NCBI RefSeq assembly: GCF_011045035.1
Contig: NZ_JAALAA010000006.1
Location: 124,001 to 188,000 of the forward strand
Origin: Nocardioides turkmenicus
Lineage (GTDB): Bacteria; Actinomycetota; Actinomycetes; Propionibacteriales; Nocardioidaceae
DNA: 64,000 nt
Direction: 5' to 3'
Shown: piece by piece, positions 58,810 through 64,000 of the stretch
How the letters are laid out: each line of letters opens with the position of its first letter
Numbering within the stretch: position 1 is the first letter of the stretch
Notes under the pieces: generated by a model
What the model was told of the DNA's origin: nothing
The model's database searches: none
The model's input: only the letters and a program-made list of their open reading frames with translations
Position numbers and translations under genes: made by a program

Positions 58810-58849
58810 GATTTCACGCAGTGTTCCCGGGCTGGTCCCCGGGCCGGAC

Positions 58850-59614
58850 TCAGAGGCTGCGCAGAACTGCGGTCACCTTGCCGAGGATCGTCGCGTGGGT
58901 GCCGTCGATCGGCTCGTACGCCGCGTTGTGCGGCAGCAGCCAGACCTTGCCGTCCTTGCGGGAGAGCGTCTTGACGGTCGCCTCGCCGTCGATCAGCGCG
59001 GCCACGATCTCGCCGTTCTCCGCGGTCGGCTGCTGGCGCACGACCACGAAGTCGCCGTCGCAGATGGCGGCGTCGACCATCGAGTCACCGGAGACGGAGA
59101 GCAGGAAGAGGTCACCGTTGCCGACCAGCTGCTTGGGCAGCGGGAAGACGTCCTCGACGCTCTGCTGGCTCGAGGTCTCCTCGGCCAGGATCGGACCACC
59201 GGCGGCGATCCGGCCGACCAAGGGAACCATGGTGGCGTCGGGGTTGGGGTTGACGACGGCCTCGGCGGTGATCGCCGTGTCGGGCTCCTCGCCGGACATG
59301 GCCTTGCGGTGGGCCATCACCTCGGGGAGGAAGACCTCGAGCGCACGGGGCCGCTTCGGGTCCTTGCGGATCAGACCACGCTGCTCCAGCGCACGCAGCT
59401 GGTGGGCGACGCTGCTCGTGCTGGTCAGTCCGACCGCGGCGCCGATCTCACGCATGCTGGGCGGGTAGCCGCGTTGCTCGATGCTGTCGCGCAGGTGAGC
59501 GAGGATGCGCTGCTGACGTGGCGTGAGCCCGGTCGCGTCCGGCGGCCCGTCGGGCAGCTCGCGGACGCGGCTCTTCGAACCGCCTGATCCGGTGCCTGTC
59601 TTCTGCGTGGTCAT
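58850..59614 (-). CDS. lexA: SOS repressor LexA
   Basis: 254-residue repressor-protease of the SOS regulon. The winged helix ([36 protein letters not shown]) is followed by the Ala-Gly self-cleavage site (GRIAAGGP), catalytic Ser in SGDSMVDA and Lys in GEATVKTL. The N-terminal extension of 28 residues is usual in actinobacteria. A near-consensus LexA box (59647-59662) lies 33 bases before the start. It is divergent from the LysM gene, as in mycobacteria and corynebacteria. Confidence 0.97.
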   Translation of the reverse strand: MTTQKTGTGSGGSKSRVRELPDGPPDATGLTPRQQRILAHLRDSIEQRGYPPSMREIGAAVGLTSTSSVAHQLRALEQRGLIRKDPKRPRALEVFLPEVMAHRKAMSGEEPDTAITAEAVVNPNPDATMVPLVGRIAAGGPILAEETSSQQSVEDVFPLPKQLVGNGDLFLLSVSGDSMVDAAICDGDFVVVRQQPTAENGEIVAALIDGEATVKTLSRKDGKVWLLPHNAAYEPIDGTHATILGKVTAVLRSL

Positions 59615-59646
59615 GTCATCACATTAGTCCCTCTGGCCCCACCACA

Positions 59647-59662
59647 TCAAACATCTGTTCGA
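59647..59662. promoter_or_regulatory. LexA (SOS) box for lexA
   Basis: Reading on the minus strand, TCGAACAGATGTTTGA matches the actinobacterial SOS consensus TCGAAC-N4-GTTCGA with one mismatch. It sits 33 bases before the lexA ATG, the expected place for autorepression. Confidence 0.75.
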
Positions 59663-59719
59663 TCTCGTGAAGGGTGCGTGTCGGCGTTCGAAAATTCTTG
59701 GGGTCGCTACTTGCGTTGT

Positions 59720-59770
59720 TCGAACACGTGATCTACCTTCGAACATGTGCTCGATCGAACACGTGATCGA
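59720..59770 (+). promoter_or_regulatory. Cluster of three SOS-like half-conserved boxes
   Basis: TCGAACACGTGATCTA (59720-59735), TCGAACATGTGCTCGA (59739-59754) and TCGAACACGTGATCGA (59755-59770) lie in front of the LysM gene. Each has a perfect TCGAAC left half and a degraded right half; the middle one deviates by one base. They end 25 bases before ATG 59795. LexA control of the LysM gene is inferred. Confidence 0.6.
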
Positions 59771-59794
59771 GAGACTTGTGAACTGGAGGCTGTG

Positions 59795-60187
59795 ATGAGT
59801 GCAACCGTCTATGTGCTGCCTGTCGCCGAACCGCCCCGCCCGGTGCGGGAGCAGCGGCGCTCGACCGTGCGACTCACCCGCCGCGGACGGATCGTGGTGT
59901 TCGCGTTCGCGCTCGTCGTGCTCTTCGGGATCGCGCTCATCGGGGCCCGGGTGGCCTTCGCGGTGGAGAACGGTGCCGACAACGGTGCTCGATTTCGTGG
60001 CCCTGCCCCCGCCGCCCACACGATGGTCGTCGGCGATGGCGACACGCTCTGGGACATCTCCGCGAAGGCCGTCGCCGGCACTGACGCTTCGATTCGGGAG
60101 ATGGAGCAGACGATCAAGGAGCTCAACAGCCTCGAGTCCTCCATGCTCGTGGCCGGCCAGACCCTGATCATCCCGACCGCGCCGTAA
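59795..60187 (+). CDS. LysM-domain cell-division suppressor-like protein
   Basis: 130-residue membrane protein: a basic cytoplasmic N-terminus (about 1-33), one membrane helix (34-55), an external linker and a C-terminal LysM peptidoglycan-binding domain (MVVGDGDTLWDISAKAVAG ... SMLVAGQTLIIPTAP). The size, layout and head-to-head position with lexA match DivS/ChiZ (Rv2719c)-type proteins, which are SOS-induced and slow division after damage. ATG 59795 has GGAGG five bases upstream, and three SOS-like boxes precede it. Function is inferred from context. Confidence 0.85.
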   Translation: MSATVYVLPVAEPPRPVREQRRSTVRLTRRGRIVVFAFALVVLFGIALIGARVAFAVENGADNGARFRGPAPAAHTMVVGDGDTLWDISAKAVAGTDASIREMEQTIKELNSLESSMLVAGQTLIIPTAP

Positions 60188-60246
60188 CGCGCCACACAGA
60201 TGTCCGGCTGCTCCTTCGACCCTGGCAGCCGGCAACCGGGGAAAGT

Positions 60247-60286
60247 GAGAGTGCTGCAGACGATGGGAAGCGTCTGCAGCACTCTC
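60247..60286. terminator. 16-bp hairpin terminator
   Basis: GAGAGTGCTGCAGACG (60247-60262) and its perfect complement (60271-60286) enclose an 8-base loop. It lies between the convergent LysM and Tyr-rich membrane-protein genes and can serve both. Confidence 0.85.
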
Positions 60287-60303
60287 GCTGTCGTCGGTGG
60301 GCG

Positions 60304-61308
60304 TCAGTGACGGCCGCGGTAGGGGGTCTCCGGCTCGGGCGGCGGCCACTGCTTGTTGCGGGAGCTGTGCCGGGGAGGCCACTCGTCGTCCGGCTGGGCG
60401 GCGGGCGGGTCCTGCGGCTGCCGCTGAGTGGGCATCGCCTGGGTCGCCGCAGGGTCCTGGGTCAGCCGAGCCCGCGAACCGGTCTGGCCGTATCCGGTCG
60501 GGGCCTGGTAGGCGCCGGACTGGTACTGCGACGAACCGGCCTGCTGGGTCGGGTAGCTGTCCGTGCCATAGCCCGGCGTGCCGTACGTCTGGGGGCTCGC
60601 CGGCGTCGGGGTGGAAGCCGGGGTCGGCGGGCTCGTGTAGTAGGGCGGAGGGGTCTGCGGCGCCTGGGTCGGCGGCTGGTAGGTCGGGGCGCCGTAGGCC
60701 GATCGGCTTCCGGTGCTGCCGAAGTCCGAGGCGCTGCTCGGGTAGCCGTAGGGCGACTGGGAGCCGGTGTCGGTGTAGGCCGAGCGGCTGCCGGTGTCGC
60801 CGTAGGGAGCCTGGCTGCCGGTGTCGGAGCTGTGCCGGCCGTAGGAGCCGGTGTCCTCGTAGCCGTAGGAGCCGGTGCCGTAGTAGTCCTGCTCCGGATA
60901 GGCCTGCTCGGAGTACATCTGGTCGCCGTAGGGCTGGTCCGGGTAGTCCTGCTCCTCCACGTAGGCGTTGGAGTGGCTTCCGGTGTAGTCGTCGGCGGGC
61001 GGCGGGGTGGGGGAGCCGGAGAGGGCCTGCCATGCCCTCCCGGCGAAGGTGAAGGTCAGGAAGAGGCAGGCGACGGCGACGACGGCCGCGATGGCCAGCT
61101 TCGCCCAGGCGCCGGAATCGCCTCCTCGTGCGTCGGCCCCGAAACCGACGGCGACCCACACGAGCACTCCCCAGATGACGAGGAATGCCAGTGTCGCGAT
61201 CGCAGGCAAGATGAACGGTGGCCGGGGACCGCTTCTGGGGCGCGTGCCTCTCCGCGACCCGACGCGATTTCCTCCGGAGATGTTTGTCACGGGGTCATTC
61301 TTACCCAT
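60304..61308 (-). CDS. Two-TM membrane protein with a long Tyr/Gly/Ser/Pro-rich tail
   Basis: 334-residue protein. A short basic N-terminus precedes two membrane helices (about 28-55 and 66-88). The remaining 240 residues are low-complexity and Tyr/Gly/Ser/Thr/Pro/Gln-rich with repeated DTGSYG, TGSRSAYG and TGSQSPYG-like units, and a basic end (RNKQWPPPEPETPYRGRH). I start at ATG 61308 (M-G-K-N-D-P-V); 40 upstream codons are rejected. No enzymatic motif is seen. The tail could be a flexible adaptor on the cytoplasmic side. It is divergent from nrdR with about 300 bases between them. Confidence 0.8.
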   Translation of the reverse strand: MGKNDPVTNISGGNRVGSRRGTRPRSGPRPPFILPAIATLAFLVIWGVLVWVAVGFGADARGGDSGAWAKLAIAAVVAVACLFLTFTFAGRAWQALSGSPTPPPADDYTGSHSNAYVEEQDYPDQPYGDQMYSEQAYPEQDYYGTGSYGYEDTGSYGRHSSDTGSQAPYGDTGSRSAYTDTGSQSPYGYPSSASDFGSTGSRSAYGAPTYQPPTQAPQTPPPYYTSPPTPASTPTPASPQTYGTPGYGTDSYPTQQAGSSQYQSGAYQAPTGYGQTGSRARLTQDPAATQAMPTQRQPQDPPAAQPDDEWPPRHSSRNKQWPPPEPETPYRGRH

Positions 61309-61425
61309 CCGGCCCAGTCGGGCGCCGCTGAACCGGAATCTTTCGGTGTTTGGTCGGCGACACGCCGGACACGCGGGGAAACGCGACCCTCGCTTGCATC
61401 GGCTGGGGGGCGGGCGTACGGTTAC

Positions 61426-61472
61426 CACTACATCTAGTAGTTACACCGCTGTAGTTATCCACATCTAGTTCA
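61426..61472 (+). promoter_or_regulatory. Paired NrdR-like boxes overlapping a DnaA box
   Basis: Two ATCTAG-centred sites (core CTACATCTAGTAG at 61428-61440, and CACATCTAGTT at 61460-61470) have their centres 31 bases apart, about three helical turns, the geometry of tandem NrdR boxes. The first is a partial dyad and matches the consensus ACACTATATATAGTGT at about 11 of 16 positions by eye; the second is weaker. TTATCCACA (61455-61463), the classical DnaA 9-mer, overlaps the second box. They precede nrdR-nrdJ. Confidence 0.65.
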
Positions 61473-61510
61473 CATGAACGCGTGGATGGCCCACAGCGAT
61501 GGGGGTGTTG

Positions 61511-61550
61511 TTCCACAGGGACTCACGCTCAATTCCACAGGTTCCACAGG
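61511..61550 (+). repeat. Three direct repeats of TTCCACAGG in the nrdR leader
   Basis: TTCCACAGG occurs at 61511-61519, 61533-61541 and 61542-61550. They resemble, but do not match, the DnaA box TTNTNCACA. The rest of the 299-base divergent region between 61308 and 61608 holds no ORF. The repeats may be regulatory or chance. Confidence 0.4.
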
Positions 61551-61607
61551 CTCGGGTCGCCGCTGAGACGGCCTGGATCCACAAGGCTTCACGAGAGGGG
61601 CTCGACC

Positions 61608-62108
61608 GTGCACTGTCCGTTCTGCCGACACAGCGACACCAAGGTGCTCGACTCCCGTGTGGCCGAGGACGGTGGCCAGATCCGGCGACGCCGGGTCTGC
61701 CAGGAATGTGGGAAGCGGTTCACGACCGTCGAGCAGATGCAGCTGATGGTGGCCAAGCGCTCCGGCGCAGCGGAGCCGTTCAGCCGCGACAAGGCGGTGC
61801 ACGGCGTACGCAAGGCGTGCAAGGGCCGCCCGGTCACCGAGGACCAGCTCGCCTGCCTCGGCCAGGAGGTCGAGCAGGCGTTGCGGAGCCAGGGGTTGGC
61901 CGAGGTTCCCAGCCACGAGGTGGGGCTGGCGATCCTCGCGCCGCTGCGCGAGCTCGACGAGGTGGCCTACCTGCGCTTCGCCAGCGTCTACCGGGCCTTC
62001 GGCTCGGCCGACGACTTCGAGCGTGAGATCCAGATGCTGCGTACGGAACGGGAAGTCCAGGACTTCGAGGCAGAGCATCCGGTCGAGGCCCCGGTGGGCA
62101 CCGACTGA
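61608..62108 (+). CDS. nrdR: Transcriptional repressor NrdR
   Basis: 166-residue ATP/dATP-sensing repressor of ribonucleotide reductase genes. The zinc ribbon CPFC ... CQEC (residues 3-34) is followed by an ATP-cone ([22 protein letters not shown] ... [12 protein letters not shown]). GTG 61608 is chosen because the zinc-ribbon M-H-C-P-F-C must begin there and a GAGAGGGG RBS precedes it. The extended C-terminus (about 15 residues) is charged. It is followed by nrdJ, whose product it should control, and paired NrdR-like boxes lie upstream. Confidence 0.96.
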   Translation: MHCPFCRHSDTKVLDSRVAEDGGQIRRRRVCQECGKRFTTVEQMQLMVAKRSGAAEPFSRDKAVHGVRKACKGRPVTEDQLACLGQEVEQALRSQGLAEVPSHEVGLAILAPLRELDEVAYLRFASVYRAFGSADDFEREIQMLRTEREVQDFEAEHPVEAPVGTD

Positions 62109-62143
62109 TCCCACGGCCATGAATACGAGATGGCACACAGACC

Positions 62144-62181
62144 GGCCCGGGCAGGCCGTGGGGAAGCGACCTGTCCGGGCC
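62144..62181 (+). terminator. Stem-loop between nrdR and nrdJ
   Basis: GGCCCGGGCAGG (62144-62155) pairs with CCTGTCCGGGCC (62170-62181) with one mismatch and a 14-base loop. It lies 36 bases after the nrdR stop and 92 bases before nrdJ. It could be an internal attenuator or RNA-processing site. No cobalamin-riboswitch core was recognised in this 164-base gap. Confidence 0.4.
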
Positions 62182-62272
62182 ATCCAGCGAAACAGATAGA
62201 CAGAGCAAGGACTCCACCATCAGCACCGACCAGCAGTACGGCACAGCGATCGATGACAACAGGGGGAACGAA

Positions 62273-64000
62273 ATGACAGACACGGCAGCAGAGGCACAGG
62301 CATCGGCGAAGGCGGGCGCCGGGCTGAAGATCGAGCGGATCTTCAGCACCGAGGGCGTCCACCCCTACGACGAGATCACCTGGGAGCGACGCGACGTCGT
62401 CCAGAAGAACTGGAAGACCGGCGAGACCGTCTTCGAGCAGACCGGAGTGGAGTTCCCCGACTTCTGGTCGATCAACGCCTCGACGATCGTGACGACCAAG
62501 TACTTCCGCGGTGCCCTCGGCACCGACAAGCGTGAGCAGAGCCTCAAGCAGCTCATCGACCGCGTCGTGAACACCTACGTCGCCTCCGGCAAGGAGAACG
62601 GCTACTTCGCCTCCGAGGCCGACGCCGACCTCTTCGGCCGCGAGCTCACCTGGCTGCTGGTCAACCAGCACTTCGCCTTCAACTCGCCGGTCTGGTTCAA
62701 CGTCGGCACCGAGTCCCCCCAGCAGGTCTCGGCCTGCTTCATCCTCTCGGTCGACGACTCCATGGACTCGATCCTGAACTGGTACAAGGAGGAGGGCCTG
62801 ATCTTCAAGGGCGGCTCCGGTGCCGGCCTCAACCTCTCCCGCATCCGCTCCTCCAAGGAGCTGCTGAAGTCCTCCGGTGGCACCGCCTCCGGCCCGGTCT
62901 CCTTCATGCGCGGCGCCGACGCGTCCGCGGGCACCATCAAGTCCGGTGGCGCCACCCGCCGCGCGGCGAAGATGGTCGTGCTCGACGTCGACCACCCCGA
63001 CATCGAGGAGTTCGTCGAGACCAAGGCGCGCGAGGAGGACAAGATCCGCGCGCTGCGCGACGCCGGCTTCGACATGGACCTGGGCGGCAAGGACATCTCG
63101 TCCGTGCAGTACCAGAACGCCAACAACTCGGTGCGCGTCTCCGACGAGTTCATGCGCGCGGTCGAGGAGGGCAAGAAGTTCGGCCTCCGGGCGCGTACGA
63201 CCGGTGAGGTCATCGAGGAGATCGACGCCCGGGAGCTGTTCCGCAAGATCTCGGTCGCCGCGTGGGAGTGTGCCGACCCGGGTCTGCAGTACGACGACAC
63301 CATCAACGACTGGCACACCAACCCGGAGACGGGCCGCATCACCGGCTCCAACCCGTGCTCGGAGTACATGTCGCTGGACAACTCCTCCTGCAACCTGGCG
63401 TCGCTCAACCTGCTGAAGTTCCTCAAGGACGACGACACCTTCGACGCCGTGCGCTTCCAGCAGGCCTGCGAGATCGTCTTCACCGCGATGGACATCTCCA
63501 TCTGCTTCGCCGACTTCCCGACCGAGGCCATCGGCGAGACCACCCGCGACTACCGCCAGCTCGGTATCGGGTACGCCAACCTCGGCGCCCTGCTGATGGC
63601 GATGGGTCTCGGCTACGACTCCGAGGGTGGCCGCACGATGGCCGCCGCCATCACCTCGCTGATGACCGGTGCCGGCTACAAGCGCTCGGCCGAGCTGGCC
63701 GGCGTCGTCGGCCCGTACGCCGGCTACGCCCGCAACGCCGAGGCTCACCAGCGGGTCATGCGCAAGCACCAGGCCGCCAACGACGCGGTCCGCTCGATCA
63801 ACCCGGTCGACCGCAACATCATCGACGCGGCGACGAAGGTGTGGAGCGACGTCGTCGAGATCGGCAAGGTCAACGGTTTCCGCAACGCCCAGGCCTCGCT
63901 GCTCGCGCCCACCGGCACCATCGGCTTCATGATGGACTGCGACACCACCGGCATCGAGCCCGACTTCTCGCTGGTCAAGTTCAAGAAGCTCGTCGGTGGC
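62273..64000 (+). CDS. nrdJ: Adenosylcobalamin-dependent ribonucleotide reductase (partial)
   Basis: Class II reductase making deoxynucleotides with AdoB12; the gene runs off the right edge after 576 codons, with no stop. Visible landmarks include the first redox Cys155 in SACFILSVDD, GGSGAGLNLSRIRSS, Cys362 in SNPCSEYM (thiyl-radical region NPCSE), SSCNLASLNL, and GTIGFMMDCDTTGIEPDFSL. ATG 62273 has AGGGGG eight bases upstream. It uses no radical-generating NrdB partner. The cobalt importer at 17111-19499 could help supply cobalamin (inference). Confidence 0.96.
   Translation, partial: MTDTAAEAQASAKAGAGLKIERIFSTEGVHPYDEITWERRDVVQKNWKTGETVFEQTGVEFPDFWSINASTIVTTKYFRGALGTDKREQSLKQLIDRVVNTYVASGKENGYFASEADADLFGRELTWLLVNQHFAFNSPVWFNVGTESPQQVSACFILSVDDSMDSILNWYKEEGLIFKGGSGAGLNLSRIRSSKELLKSSGGTASGPVSFMRGADASAGTIKSGGATRRAAKMVVLDVDHPDIEEFVETKAREEDKIRALRDAGFDMDLGGKDISSVQYQNANNSVRVSDEFMRAVEEGKKFGLRARTTGEVIEEIDARELFRKISVAAWECADPGLQYDDTINDWHTNPETGRITGSNPCSEYMSLDNSSCNLASLNLLKFLKDDDTFDAVRFQQACEIVFTAMDISICFADFPTEAIGETTRDYRQLGIGYANLGALLMAMGLGYDSEGGRTMAAAITSLMTGAGYKRSAELAGVVGPYAGYARNAEAHQRVMRKHQAANDAVRSINPVDRNIIDAATKVWSDVVEIGKVNGFRNAQASLLAPTGTIGFMMDCDTTGIEPDFSLVKFKKLVGG

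Noticed and set aside
59624..61159. 511-codon minus-strand frame crossing the LysM gene and overlapping the Tyr-rich membrane protein
   Set aside because: It would overlap the terminator, the SOS boxes and a real gene on each strand; its translation is Arg/Pro-rich low-complexity shadow.
61988..63769. 593-codon minus-strand frame opposite nrdJ
   Set aside because: Antisense shadow of nrdJ, whose plus-strand frame carries all class II RNR motifs.

Overview
The window is GC-rich, densely coded actinobacterial chromosome. The marker genes are a G5/DUF348 resuscitation-promoting factor, a gluABCD-type glutamate importer, B12-dependent ribonucleotide reductase preceded by nrdR, lexA divergent from a LysM protein, an Rv0909-like protein, and the miaB-miaA-dapF-hflX-lexA-nrdR-nrdJ gene order. 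GTG and TTG starts are frequent. Gene content and style fit Nocardioidaceae (Nocardioides-like); this is an inference from content, not from a marker gene. I see no rRNA, tRNA, insertion sequence, prophage or CRISPR array.

Layout. 0-10 kb: a TerC-type membrane protein, a two-component system, a DUF2867/membrane-protein pair, and two tandem paralogous membrane Ser/Thr-kinase-like proteins, of which the first is a pseudokinase without an N-lobe. 10-17 kb: glutathione peroxidase, a MarR/MFS module with two inverted repeats, a secreted CocE-type hydrolase, and a thiolase plus 3-oxoacid CoA-transferase operon. 17-23 kb: a cobalt/nickel ECF importer, then a minus-strand set of protein mannosyltransferase, nagA and DUF3054. 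23-31 kb: rsmI, tatD, rpf, rsmA, ispE, interrupted by a secreted M6 protease on the other strand. 31-37.7 kb: IclR, a double-domain TetR, an ABC-F ATPase, MarR/methyltransferase/VOC, a CsoR-family regulator without metal ligands, and DUF4442. 37.7-41 kb: gluABCD. 41-55 kb: miaB ... miaA ... dapF ... hflX ... dinG, with an inserted M43 protease, a very low-complexity acidic protein and an orphan Rv0909-like protein. 55-64 kb: a secreted HExxH protease, a Tat-exported PhoD phosphatase, lexA/LysM with SOS-like boxes, a Tyr-rich membrane protein, and nrdR-nrdJ with paired NrdR-like boxes. nrdJ runs off the right edge.

How the genes work together. Several units are self-contained: signal transduction (1035-8431), acetoacetyl-CoA/3-oxoacid metabolism (14183-16923), metal uptake (17111-19499) that could serve the cobalamin demand of NrdJ, glutamate uptake (37709-41028), tRNA and ribosome maintenance (rsmI, rsmA, miaB, miaA, hflX), and DNA damage/dNTP supply (lexA, LysM protein, dinG, nrdR, nrdJ). 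Convergent gene pairs are usually separated by long perfect palindromes that act as likely bidirectional terminators. Related palindromic words also occur inside the interdomain linkers of two genes, the ABC-F ATPase and the histidine kinase.

The least conventional items are a 185-residue protein built from only nine amino-acid types, the kinase/pseudokinase pair with a NIT-like sensor, and the in-frame palindromic repeats.
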